Shown: in pieces, positions 9,981-18,173 of the stretch
Numbering within the stretch: position 1 is the stretch's first letter
How the letters are laid out: the number at the start of each line of letters is the position of its first letter
Assembly: GCA_964013575.1 (NCBI GenBank)
Contig: CAXGWP010000002.1
Location: forward strand, 1-64,000
Reading direction: 5' to 3'
DNA length: 64,000 nt
DNA from: BJGV01 sp964013575
GTDB lineage: Bacteria; Pseudomonadota; Gammaproteobacteria; Burkholderiales; Nitrosomonadaceae
Translations under genes and position numbers: made by a program
The notes under the pieces: model-generated
What the model was told of the DNA's origin: nothing
What the model saw: only the letters and a program-made list of their open reading frames with translations
The model's database searches: none

Positions 9981-10907
9981 ATGCATAAAGTAAAAGGTCT
10001 TCAAGAAATTCGATTAATGATTGCTCGTCATAAAAGATTTGATAAGCTATTTATGATTATTGGTGTATTTGCATTAATGATAGCGGTGTTTACTTTTATT
10101 GCATTGTTCGCTCATATGCTTATTGATGGAATGCCACGCCTAACATGGGATTTTTTTATATCATTTCCTTCACGGCATCCAGAGATCGCTGGCATACTCT
10201 CAGCCTGGGTTGGTACTATATTGGTGATGCTAGTTACAGCAGCTACTGCTGTACCAATTGGAATTGGTACAGGTGTTTATTTAGAAGAGTATGCACCAAA
10301 GAATATCATTACAGAAATAATAGAAATTAATATAACTAATTTAGCTGGAGTACCTTCAATTGTTTATGGGCTGCTGGCTTTAGGTATGTTTGTGTATCAG
10401 TTAGGGTTTGGTCAAAGCGTCCTATCAGCAGGATTAGCATTGGCATTACTAATTTTACCAGTAGTAATTGTTGCTACTCGTGAGGCAATACGAGCGGTTC
10501 CTGTAGGTATTCGTGAGGGCGCTTATGCTCTTGGGGCAAGTAAATGGCAAACTGTATCAGATCACCTGCTTCCATATTCTGCAGCAGGTATTATGACTGG
10601 TGTCATTATTGGATTGGCTAGGGCAATTGGCGAGACAGCACCTATTATTACTATTGGTGCCCTAACTTTCATTGCATTTCTACCACCATCCCCAATTAAA
10701 GGAGAGTTTCCTTTCATATCATTTGAGTGGTTGACAGCACCTTTTACTGTAATGCCAATTCAGATGTTTAATTGGGTTTCACGTCCACAGGAAGAATTTC
10801 AGGTCAATGCGGCAGCAGCGGGGTTGGTGTTAGTAATAATGACACTTACTATGAATGCATTGGCCATTTATATTCGTTATCATATGCGTAAAAAAATTAA
10901 ATGGTAA
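9981..10907 (+). CDS. pstA: Phosphate ABC transporter permease PstA
   Basis: Second membrane subunit of the Pst phosphate importer, 308 aa (E. coli 296). It has a long first membrane span near residues 25-45 and further spans to the C-terminus. The EAA loop (EAIRAVPVGIREGAYALGASKWQ, near residues 170-195) is the PstB docking site. The AGVPSIVYGLLALG motif pairs with the equivalent in PstC. It follows pstC after 81 bp, probably in one operon. An intrinsic-terminator-like hairpin begins at its stop codon, so pstB downstream may be partly uncoupled. Confidence 0.96.
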   Translation: MHKVKGLQEIRLMIARHKRFDKLFMIIGVFALMIAVFTFIALFAHMLIDGMPRLTWDFFISFPSRHPEIAGILSAWVGTILVMLVTAATAVPIGIGTGVYLEEYAPKNIITEIIEINITNLAGVPSIVYGLLALGMFVYQLGFGQSVLSAGLALALLILPVVIVATREAIRAVPVGIREGAYALGASKWQTVSDHLLPYSAAGIMTGVIIGLARAIGETAPIITIGALTFIAFLPPSPIKGEFPFISFEWLTAPFTVMPIQMFNWVSRPQEEFQVNAAAAGLVLVIMTLTMNALAIYIRYHMRKKIKW

Positions 10908-10936
10908 AGAGGCATATATAAGATATGCTCTTTTTT
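10907..10936 (+). terminator. Intrinsic-terminator-like hairpin between pstA and pstB
   Basis: AAGAGGCATAT (10907-10917) pairs with ATATGCTCTT (10923-10932) with one bulged G and a 5-nt loop. It runs directly into six T residues (10931-10936). This is the usual form of a rho-independent terminator, here inside what should be one operon. It may reduce rather than stop transcription. A TATAAT at 10961-10966 could be the -10 of a separate pstB promoter, but no good -35 is visible. Confidence 0.65.
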
Positions 10937-11030
10937 AAGAGAATCGAGGTTCTTGGGTTATATAATTTTGGGGTGGACTGGAAAATATTTATAGAAATAG
11001 TAAAGGCCCTATAAGAAGCTAAAGGAGAAG

Positions 11031-11882
11031 ATGGTGGAATTCGAAAATATCCAAGAAAATCAATTTCAAACTAAGACTATGAAGACTATAAGTGATAATG
11101 ATGCGAATGACATCTCAATGGTGCAGAGTAAATCTGAAATTAAGGATCTTAATTTTTATTATGGTGAATTTCATGCACTGAAAAATGTTAATATGTTGTT
11201 GCATGAGAAAAAAGTAACTGCATTAATTGGTCCATCCGGGTGTGGTAAGTCAACTTTGCTAAGATGCTTCAATCGTATGCATGATTTATATCCTGGTAAT
11301 CAGTATGTTGGAGAAATTATATTACAGCCAGATAATGTAAATATTCTTTCCAGTGATGTAGACCCAATTGAAGTTCGGATGCGCATTAGTATGGTATTTC
11401 AGAAACCTAACCCATTTCCTAAATCTATTTATGAGAATGTTGCATATGGACTACGTGTTCGAGGGGTAACTAAGAAACTTTTATTAGATGAAAAAGTAGA
11501 AGAAGCTTTACGTGGTGCAGCATTATGGGATGAGGTCAAGGATCGTATACATAATCTTGCTTTTGAGCTTTCTGGTGGACAGCAGCAGCGGTTGTGTATT
11601 GCCAGAGCACTTGCTACAGATCCAGAAATTTTATTATTTGATGAGCCCACATCAGCACTTGATCCTATTGCTACTGCAAGTATAGAAGAGCTTATTGCAG
11701 ACCTTAAGAAACAGGTTACTATATTGATAGTTACACATAGTATGCAGCAGGCAGCCAGAGTATCTGATTATACAGCCTATATGTACTTAGGTGAGTTAAT
11801 TGAATTTGGTGTTACAGATACTATTTTCATAAAGCCCAAGAATAAAATGACGGAAGATTATATAACCGGACGTGTTGGATAA
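11031..11882 (+). CDS. pstB: Phosphate ABC transporter ATP-binding protein PstB
   Basis: ATPase subunit that energises phosphate uptake. 283 aa, about 26 longer than E. coli PstB at the N-terminus. Walker A is GPSGCGKST from residue 67; the ABC signature LSGGQQQR is at 180-187; Walker B is LLFDEPTSALDP; the switch His lies in VTHSM. GGAG (11024-11027) is only 3 bases from the ATG at 11031. The GTG at 11034 (codon 2) would have a better spacing of 6, so the exact start is uncertain. pstB lies 123 bp after pstA beyond a terminator-like hairpin. phoU, the usual next gene, is not present; tpiA follows. Confidence 0.96.
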   Translation: MVEFENIQENQFQTKTMKTISDNDANDISMVQSKSEIKDLNFYYGEFHALKNVNMLLHEKKVTALIGPSGCGKSTLLRCFNRMHDLYPGNQYVGEIILQPDNVNILSSDVDPIEVRMRISMVFQKPNPFPKSIYENVAYGLRVRGVTKKLLLDEKVEEALRGAALWDEVKDRIHNLAFELSGGQQQRLCIARALATDPEILLFDEPTSALDPIATASIEELIADLKKQVTILIVTHSMQQAARVSDYTAYMYLGELIEFGVTDTIFIKPKNKMTEDYITGRVG

Positions 11883-12079
11883 TTTTTAACCTCAAGTACA
11901 TAAGGTATACCTAATTTTTCTAATTATGATGTGATGTATTTTTATATCAATTAATTGTTAGTACAAATATAACAGTATCATCTTATTTGTAATGCACTAA
12001 ATACAGATATTTTCCAAGATTGACCCCGTATCTTTTCACAGGTAAGATCCTAAACTTTTGACTTTTGAGGAAAATGGCT

Positions 12080-12835
12080 ATGCGAAAGAAACTAGTTGCC
12101 GGCAACTGGAAGATGCATGGTGGGATAGAATTCAATAAGAGTTTATTAAGTAAAGTAATTACTGGCACTTTGGGAGCAGATAAAGCAACCTTTACAGTAT
12201 GCGTGCCTTATCCATATTTGTCTCAAGTGTCTTCTTTATTAAAAGATACCCATATTTCTTGGGGAGCACAGAACATAAGCCGGTATGATAAGGGGGCATT
12301 TACTGGTGAAGTTTCAGCAATAATGCTGAATGACTTCTGCTGTCATTATGTTATTGTAGGCCATTCAGAAAGGCGTACTTTATATGGTGAAGATAGTAAA
12401 ACAGTTTCTTACAAATTTAAAGCCGCTCAAGATGCTGGTTTGGTTCCAATTCTTTGTATTGGCGAGACTCTAGAGCATAGGGAAGCTGGACTTACAGAAC
12501 AAGTAGTAAGTGAGCAGTTAGATGCAGTTATTGAGCTATTGGGCGTAGATGCCTTAGAGTCTGCTGTATTAGCCTACGAGCCAGTTTGGGCTATTGGAAC
12601 AGGGAAAACAGCGACACCTCAGCAAGCCCAAGATATTCATACCTTTATTAGAAATAGGATAGCAAGCCATAATTTTCAGATTGCAACAAAGGTACAAATT
12701 CTTTATGGTGGTAGTGTAAAAGCAAATAATGCTGTTGAGTTATTTGCCATGCCTGATATTGATGGTGGTTTGATTGGAGGGGCATCATTGCTTCCTGACG
12801 AGTTTATCTCAATTTGTATGGCTGCAAATAATTGA
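12080..12835 (+). CDS. tpiA: Triosephosphate isomerase
   Basis: Interconverts dihydroxyacetone phosphate and glyceraldehyde 3-phosphate in glycolysis/gluconeogenesis. From the ATG at 12080 the protein is 251 aa, the family norm, and begins MRKKLVAGNWKMHGG. With this start the catalytic residues are K11, H95 (GHSER) and E167 (YEPVWAIGTG), the canonical numbering within one residue. GAGGA (12067-12071) lies 8 bases upstream. An in-frame TTG at 12065 and ATG at 12074 would be too close to that site. The 182-bp spacer after pstB holds a 10-bp palindrome (11903-11912) and no gene. secG follows 17 bp later, the usual tpiA-secG pairing. Confidence 0.97.
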   Translation: MRKKLVAGNWKMHGGIEFNKSLLSKVITGTLGADKATFTVCVPYPYLSQVSSLLKDTHISWGAQNISRYDKGAFTGEVSAIMLNDFCCHYVIVGHSERRTLYGEDSKTVSYKFKAAQDAGLVPILCIGETLEHREAGLTEQVVSEQLDAVIELLGVDALESAVLAYEPVWAIGTGKTATPQQAQDIHTFIRNRIASHNFQIATKVQILYGGSVKANNAVELFAMPDIDGGLIGGASLLPDEFISICMAANN

Positions 12836-12852
12836 TCTTTATGGAGTAGAAA

Positions 12853-13305
12853 TTGGAAACATTTATCTTAGTTGTTAATGTGACTTCCGCTGTTAGTGTA
12901 ATTGTATTAATTTTACTTCAACAGGGTAAGGGAGCTGATATGGGAGCCGCATTTGGTAGTGGTGCCTCAGGGAGTTTGTTTGGTGCGAGTGGTTCAGCAA
13001 ATTTTTTAAGTAGGACTACAGGGATTCTTGCAACAGTATTTTTTATTTCTACCCTAGGTCTTACTTATTTATCAGGTAATAAATCGGAGAGTAAAGGTGT
13101 TATGGATAATTTGACACCTAGTAAGTCTTCAGTTGTAGAAAAGATACCAAATCAGTCTTCAACTTCAGAAAAGATACCTGATCAGTCTGTAATCTCAGAA
13201 AAAGGACCAGACCAGTCTTCAGTTGCAGCAGAGAAGTCAACTACTGTTGCACCGAAAATTCCTGCAAATGAGGGAGTATCAAAGGCGGCAGAAATACCAA
13301 AATAA
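12853..13305 (+). CDS. secG: Protein-export membrane protein SecG
   Basis: Small accessory subunit of the SecYEG translocon. 150 aa (E. coli 110). The N-terminus has a membrane span (about 3-20), the conserved QQGKGADMGAAFGSG-SLFG cytoplasmic loop, and a second span (about 52-72). The start is TTG at 12853, supported by GGAG at 12843-12846 with 6-base spacing; no ATG is near. The tail after residue 80 is hydrophilic, rich in Ser, Lys and Pro, and built from roughly ten-residue repeats of the form S-x-x-EKIPDQS. Such extended SecG tails occur in betaproteobacteria and vary freely. Confidence 0.95.
   Translation: METFILVVNVTSAVSVIVLILLQQGKGADMGAAFGSGASGSLFGASGSANFLSRTTGILATVFFISTLGLTYLSGNKSESKGVMDNLTPSKSSVVEKIPNQSSTSEKIPDQSVISEKGPDQSSVAAEKSTTVAPKIPANEGVSKAAEIPK
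13124..13237 (+). repeat. 30-bp in-frame tandem repeats in the secG tail
   Basis: Three 30-bp units start at 13124, 13154 and 13184, each beginning AGTCT, with a partial fourth from 13214. Units 1 and 2 differ at only a few bases; unit 3 is more diverged. Because 30 is a multiple of three, copy-number change keeps the frame and only lengthens or shortens the tail by ten residues. Confidence 0.85.
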
Positions 13306-13348
13306 CCTAGTGGGGTAGAATTTAATTTTTAAATTGTAAATTAATGTT

Positions 13349-13433
13349 GCCGACGTGGTGAAATTGGTATACACGCCGCCTTGAGGGGGCGGTAGCGCAA
13401 GCTGTGCGAGTTCGAGTCTCGCCGTCGGCACCA
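13349..13433 (+). tRNA. leuU: tRNA-Leu (GAG)
   Basis: An 85-nt class II tRNA with a short variable arm. The acceptor stem GCCGACG (13349-13355) pairs with CGTCGGC, followed by A and an encoded CCA (13431-13433). The anticodon stem CCGCC/GGCGG encloses the loop TTGAGGG, so the anticodon is GAG (13383-13385), reading CUC/CUU leucine codons. The T arm GCGAGTTCGAGTCTCGC is canonical. The tpiA-secG-tRNA-Leu-nuoA order is common in betaproteobacteria. Confidence 0.97.
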
Positions 13434-13557
13434 TAATGTAATATTGATAAACAATTGAAGGTGAAATGTTATGATAAAAATCTTTATTTGAAGATTCTAA
13501 AGACATTTTTTAGGTAAGATATAATTTATTTTTCATTATTTTTGGTTATTTTAAAGG

Positions 13558-13914
13558 ATGCTAGAAAATTATTTTTCAATTCTAATTTTTATCTTTGTAG
13601 GGCTAGCTATAGGTGTTGGTCCAATAGCCATAGGGTGGTTACTTGCACCTAATAGACCTGATAGTGAGAAGCTTTCACCTTACGAATGTGGCTTTGAAGC
13701 ATTTGAAGATGCACGTATGAAGTTTGATGTAAGATATTATTTAGTGGCTATTTTATTTATTCTTTTTGATTTAGAGATCGCATTCCTATTTCCATGGGCA
13801 GTGGTATTGAATGAAATTGGCTTATTTGGATTTATTGCAATGATGATATTTCTTGGTATTCTTGTGGTCGGTTTTATTTATGAGTGGAATAAGGGAGCAT
13901 TAGATTGGGACTAG
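13558..13914 (+). CDS. nuoA: NADH-quinone oxidoreductase subunit A
   Basis: Small membrane subunit of respiratory complex I, at the junction between the membrane arm and the peripheral arm. 118 aa with three hydrophobic spans (about 5-28, 62-82, 88-110). The conserved loop YECGFEAFEDARMKFDVRYY between spans 1 and 2 is intact, including the Cys that marks the quinone-site region. First gene of the nuoA-N operon. A TATAAT lies at 13520-13525 without a clear -35. AAAGG touches the ATG directly, so the ribosome binding site is not at normal spacing, but the N-terminus MLENYF matches the family. Confidence 0.97.
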   Translation: MLENYFSILIFIFVGLAIGVGPIAIGWLLAPNRPDSEKLSPYECGFEAFEDARMKFDVRYYLVAILFILFDLEIAFLFPWAVVLNEIGLFGFIAMMIFLGILVVGFIYEWNKGALDWD

Positions 13915-13918
13915 TAAT

Positions 13919-14395
13919 ATGAGTATTGAGGGCGTATTAGAGAAAGGGTTTGTTACTACTAGTTTAGACAAAGTTATTAACTGGGGACGGACAGGTTCAA
14001 TGTGGCCGATGACTTTTGGTCTAGCATGCTGTGCGGTAGAAATGATGCAAGCAGGAGCTTCACGTTATGATTTAGATCGTTTTGGCGTTGTATTCCGCCC
14101 TAGCCCTCGTCAGTCGGATGTTATGATAGTTGCAGGTACATTGTGTAATAAAATGGCACCTGCGTTAAGAAAAGTTTATGACCAAATGGCAGAACCAAGA
14201 TGGGTGATTTCTATGGGGTCTTGCGCTAATGGGGGCGGATATTATCATTATTCTTATTCAGTAGTACGTGGCTGTGATCGAATTGTACCTGTGGATATTT
14301 ATGTTCCAGGTTGCCCTCCAACTGCAGAGGCACTCCTCTATGGGATAATTCAGTTACAAAATAAGATTAAGCGTACTAATACAATAGCTCGTTAA
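13919..14395 (+). CDS. nuoB: NADH-quinone oxidoreductase subunit B
   Basis: Carries the terminal [4Fe-4S] cluster N2 that passes electrons to quinone. 158 aa. The N2 ligands are visible: tandem C37-C38 (GLACCAVEMM), C102 (GSCANGG) and C132 (VPGCPP). It starts 4 bp after nuoA, suggesting translational coupling. The spacing and order nuoA-B-C-D are standard. No anomaly. Confidence 0.98.
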   Translation: MSIEGVLEKGFVTTSLDKVINWGRTGSMWPMTFGLACCAVEMMQAGASRYDLDRFGVVFRPSPRQSDVMIVAGTLCNKMAPALRKVYDQMAEPRWVISMGSCANGGGYYHYSYSVVRGCDRIVPVDIYVPGCPPTAEALLYGIIQLQNKIKRTNTIAR

Positions 14396-14407
14396 GGAAA
14401 TAATATT

Positions 14408-15025
14408 ATGTCGGGCTCTCGTTTGGATATACTCTCACTTAATTTGAAGAAAATTTTTGCAGATAGGTCTTTAAAGATATCTGATCTATCAGGTGAATTG
14501 ACGCTTGAAATAGAATCAAGTGAATTACTTCGGATAATGAAAACTCTTCGTGATGATTCAAAGTTAGAATTTTCAATACTTATCGATTTATGTGGGGTTG
14601 ATTATTTGTCTTATGGTGTTGAATCGAATACTGAAACTGAATATCACCATAAACGTTTTGCTGTTGTATACCATCTATTATCTGTAAGTCATAATTATAG
14701 ATTGCGAGTTAGAGCTTATGTTGATAACGATGAAATTCCTGTTTTGGATTCTGTTACTAAAATATGGCCAGTTGCTAATTGGTTCGAGCGTGAGGTATTT
14801 GATCTTTATGGCATTGTTTTTAATCAGCATCCAGACTTGCGCCGTATTCTTACAGATTATGGTTTTATAGGTAATCCATTCCGTAAGGATTTTCCATTAT
14901 CAGGTAATGTTGAGATGCGTTATGATCCAGATCAAAAGAGGGTAATTTATCAGCCAGTAAGCATTGAACCGCGCGAGCTTAGTCCACGTGTAATACGTGA
15001 AGAGCATTATGGGGATAATAAATGA
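14408..15025 (+). CDS. nuoC: NADH-quinone oxidoreductase subunit C
   Basis: Peripheral-arm subunit (30 kDa family) that packs against NuoD and NuoB, 205 aa. The family signature around ANWFEREVFDLYGI and the RILTDYGFIGNPFRKDFPLSGN block is complete near residues 120-165. It is a separate gene from nuoD, unlike the fused nuoCD of E. coli. It follows nuoB by 12 bp with AAGGAA before the ATG. Confidence 0.97.
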   Translation: MSGSRLDILSLNLKKIFADRSLKISDLSGELTLEIESSELLRIMKTLRDDSKLEFSILIDLCGVDYLSYGVESNTETEYHHKRFAVVYHLLSVSHNYRLRVRAYVDNDEIPVLDSVTKIWPVANWFEREVFDLYGIVFNQHPDLRRILTDYGFIGNPFRKDFPLSGNVEMRYDPDQKRVIYQPVSIEPRELSPRVIREEHYGDNK

Positions 15026-15050
15026 GTATTTTTTTTGAGAATATTTAATT

Positions 15051-16304
15051 ATGGCTGAAATACGCAATTACACAATGAATTTTGGGCCACAACATCCAGC
15101 GGCGCATGGGGTATTACGTTTGGTTCTTGAACTAGATGGTGAAGTTGTGCAGCGTGCTGATCCGCATATTGGGCTGTTACATCGAGCAACTGAAAAATTA
15201 GCTGAGAATAAACCATATATCCAATCAGTTCCTTATATGGATCGATTAGATTATGTTTCTATGATGGTAAATGAGCATGCATATGTGATGGCAATTGAGA
15301 AGTTGCTTCAACTAGAAGTGCCACTAAGGGCACAATATATTCGAGTTCTGTTTGATGAGATAACTCGAATACTCAATCACTTATTATGGTTAGGTGCTCA
15401 TGCATTAGATGTGGGCGCAATGACAGTTTTTCTCTATGCTTTTCGAGAACGAGAAGACCTTATGGATTGTTATGAGGCTGTATCAGGGGCGAGGATGCAT
15501 GCTGCTTATTATCGTCCAGGAGGTGTGTATAGGGATCTCCCTGATTCAATGCCGAAATATAAACTTTCAAAAATTCATAATGAAGCAAAGACTAAGTTTT
15601 TAAATCAGAATCGTGAGGGTTCTTTACTTGATTTTATTGAGGATTTTACCAACCGCTTTCCTACTTACGTTGATGAATATGAAACTTTGTTAACAGACAA
15701 TCGTATATGGAAGCAGCGCTTAGTTGGTATTGGTGTGGTTTCTCCTGATCGGGCTAAGGCTCTTGGCTTTACAGGAGCAATGTTGAGAGGGTCTGGTGTT
15801 GAATGGGATTTGCGTAAAAAACAGCCATATGAGGTTTATGATCAGATTGATTTTGATATACCAGTTGGTGTAAATGGAGATTGCTATGATCGCTATTTGG
15901 TGCGCATGGAAGAATTTCGTCAATCTAACCGCATTATTAAACAGTGTGTTAAATGGCTACGTAATAATCCAGGTCCTGTAATCACAGATGATCATAAAGT
16001 TGCACCACCTTCCCGTGTTGAGATTAAACAAAATATGGAAGAGCTAATTCATCATTTTAAACTTTTTACTGAAGGTTTTCATGTGCCGCCAGGTGAAACT
16101 TATGCGGCAGTTGAGCATCCTAAGGGTGAGTTTGGTATTTACCTTATTTCTGATGGTGCGAATATGCCTTATCGTGTAAAAATACGTGCCCCAGGATTTC
16201 CACATTTAGCTGCATTGGATGAAATGTCTCGTGGACATATGATTGCGGATGTTGTAGCCATAATTGGCACACAAGATATTGTATTTGGTGAAATAGATAG
16301 ATAA
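15051..16304 (+). CDS. nuoD: NADH-quinone oxidoreductase subunit D
   Basis: 49-kDa subunit forming, with NuoB, the quinone reduction site of complex I. 417 aa. It begins with NFGPQHPAAHGVLRL, containing the conserved His pair of the quinone site, then HIGLLHRATEKLAE and PYMDRLDYVSMM with the key Tyr. The C-terminal VAIIGTQDIVFGEIDR is the normal family end. It lies 25 bp after nuoC with a poor ribosome binding site. Confidence 0.98.
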   Translation: MAEIRNYTMNFGPQHPAAHGVLRLVLELDGEVVQRADPHIGLLHRATEKLAENKPYIQSVPYMDRLDYVSMMVNEHAYVMAIEKLLQLEVPLRAQYIRVLFDEITRILNHLLWLGAHALDVGAMTVFLYAFREREDLMDCYEAVSGARMHAAYYRPGGVYRDLPDSMPKYKLSKIHNEAKTKFLNQNREGSLLDFIEDFTNRFPTYVDEYETLLTDNRIWKQRLVGIGVVSPDRAKALGFTGAMLRGSGVEWDLRKKQPYEVYDQIDFDIPVGVNGDCYDRYLVRMEEFRQSNRIIKQCVKWLRNNPGPVITDDHKVAPPSRVEIKQNMEELIHHFKLFTEGFHVPPGETYAAVEHPKGEFGIYLISDGANMPYRVKIRAPGFPHLAALDEMSRGHMIADVVAIIGTQDIVFGEIDR

Positions 16305-16327
16305 TAATAGGTAGGTTATTAATTGAG

Positions 16328-16804
16328 ATGCTAAGTGCTCAGGCTCTAAAAAGAATCGATCATGAAATTAATAAATATCCTTCTGATCAGAAGCGATCAG
16401 CGGTGATGTCAGCACTTGCTATTGCTCAAGATGAAAAGGGCTGGTTGGCTAGTGAGACAATGGATTTTATTGCAGAGTATCTTGGGATGAGCCCGGTTGC
16501 TGTGTATGAGGTGGCAACTTTTTATAATATGTATAATTTGCAGCCTTTAGGTAAGTATAAAATTACTGTTTGTACTAATTTGCCATGTGGTTTGTCTGGT
16601 GGAATTGATGCTGCTGACTATTTAAAGAAAAAGCTAGGAATTGATTTTAATCAAACTACGGAAGATAAAAAATTTACCCTTAAAGAAGGAGAATGTATGG
16701 GTGCATGTGGAGATGCGCCAGTATTATTAGTTAATAATAAACGAATGTGCAGTTTTATGTCTGAAGAAAAGATTAATAAACTACTTGAGGAATTAGACAA
16801 ATGA
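16328..16804 (+). CDS. nuoE: NADH-quinone oxidoreductase subunit E
   Basis: 24-kDa thioredoxin-fold subunit that binds the [2Fe-2S] cluster N1a in the NADH module. 158 aa. The ligands C82 and C87 (CTNLPC) and C123 and C127 (ECMGAC) are present. Its stop codon overlaps the start of nuoF by 4 bp (ATGA), so translation is probably coupled. Confidence 0.97.
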   Translation: MLSAQALKRIDHEINKYPSDQKRSAVMSALAIAQDEKGWLASETMDFIAEYLGMSPVAVYEVATFYNMYNLQPLGKYKITVCTNLPCGLSGGIDAADYLKKKLGIDFNQTTEDKKFTLKEGECMGACGDAPVLLVNNKRMCSFMSEEKINKLLEELDK

Positions 16805-18093
16805 CTCGGCCAACTAATATTCTGGGGCCAGGAGTTTTGTTACCAGGTATAATTCCTTCTGACCCAGATAATTGGAGATTGAAGTGCTATGAGCAGAGAG
16901 AAGGTTATGTGGCATTAAGAAAAATCCTTACTGAAAAAATTTCACAAGATTCCGTTATAGAAGAAGTAAAAAAATCTGCACTACGTGGCCGCGGAGGAGC
17001 AGGGTTTCCTACAGGAATAAAGTGGGGTTTTATACCGAAGCAGTTTGAAGGAGATAAGTATCTAGTATGTAATTCAGATGAAGGTGAGCCTGGTACTTTT
17101 AAAGATAGAGATATTATGCGGCATAATCCTCATATCTTAATTGAAGGAATGCTGATTGGTGCTTATGCCATGGGTATCCAGACTGGCTACAACTATATTC
17201 ATGGGGAGATATGGGATACATATGAACGTATGGAGGAGGCGGTAGATGAGGCATACTCTGCAGGTTTATTGGGAGAAAATATATTAGGCTCAGGATTTAG
17301 TTTTAAACTTTACAACCATCATGGTTATGGAGCTTATATTTGTGGAGAAGAAACAGCACTGTTAGAGTCGCTTGAAGGTAAAAAAGGGCAGCCACGCTTT
17401 AAGCCTCCATTCCCAGCAAGTTTTGGTCTTTATGGTAAGCCAACTACAATTAATAATACAGAAACGTTTGCTTCTGTACCTTGGATTATTCGTAATGGCG
17501 GAGAAGCCTATTTAGAGCTTGGTAAGCCTAATAATGGCGGTACTAAATTATTTTCAGTATCTGGTCATGTTAATAACCCGGGTAATTATGAAGTTCCAAT
17601 GGGCACACCTTTTGCAAAACTATTAGAAATGGCTGGTGGTATGCGAGGGGGAAGGAAATTGAAAGGATGTATTCCTGGGGGATCTTCTATGCCAGTTATA
17701 CCTGGAGATACCATGATGCAGACAGATATGGATTATGATTCAATAGCTAAGGCAGGATCTTATCTAGGCTCAGGTGCAGTAATTATTATGGATGATACTA
17801 CGTGTATGGTTAGAGCATTAGAGCGGCTTGCATATTTTTATTTTGAAGAGTCATGCGGTCAGTGTACACCTTGTCGTGAAGGTACTGGGTGGTTATATCG
17901 TGTAATACAAAGAATCGAAGCAGGAAAGGGACGAGCAGAAGATTTAGATCTTCTAAATAATCTTGCTGATAACATACAGGGCCGAACAATTTGTGCGTTG
18001 GGAGATGCTGCAGCAATGCCAGTGCGTGCCATGATTCAACATTTTCGTGATGAATTTGAATATCATATTGCACATAAAAAATGTATGGTCTAA
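16801..18093 (+). CDS. nuoF: NADH-quinone oxidoreductase subunit F
   Basis: 51-kDa subunit that oxidises NADH. It binds FMN and the [4Fe-4S] cluster N3. 430 aa. The nucleotide/FMN motif GRGGAGFPTGIKW is near residue 65, and GAYICGEETALLESLEG near residue 180. The N3 ligands are in SCGQCTPCREG plus the later TICALGD Cys. It overlaps nuoE by 4 bp. An 80-bp gap then separates it from nuoG. Confidence 0.98.
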   Translation: MTRPTNILGPGVLLPGIIPSDPDNWRLKCYEQREGYVALRKILTEKISQDSVIEEVKKSALRGRGGAGFPTGIKWGFIPKQFEGDKYLVCNSDEGEPGTFKDRDIMRHNPHILIEGMLIGAYAMGIQTGYNYIHGEIWDTYERMEEAVDEAYSAGLLGENILGSGFSFKLYNHHGYGAYICGEETALLESLEGKKGQPRFKPPFPASFGLYGKPTTINNTETFASVPWIIRNGGEAYLELGKPNNGGTKLFSVSGHVNNPGNYEVPMGTPFAKLLEMAGGMRGGRKLKGCIPGGSSMPVIPGDTMMQTDMDYDSIAKAGSYLGSGAVIIMDDTTCMVRALERLAYFYFEESCGQCTPCREGTGWLYRVIQRIEAGKGRAEDLDLLNNLADNIQGRTICALGDAAAMPVRAMIQHFRDEFEYHIAHKKCMV

Positions 18094-18173
18094 TTCTTTA
18101 ATAAGCTCGGGCTCTAAATTTATTATTACCTATAGAGTGTATTTATAAATATTAATTTTGAAATTATTATCTA

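Noticed and set aside
11903..11912. AGGTATACCT palindrome between pstB and tpiA
   Set aside because: It is only 10 bp with no loop and no link to a promoter; easily a chance occurrence.
13279..13506. Minus-strand frame over the tRNA-Leu gene
   Set aside because: It covers the tRNA and the secG end, has no ribosome site and no recognisable domain; the tRNA explains the region.
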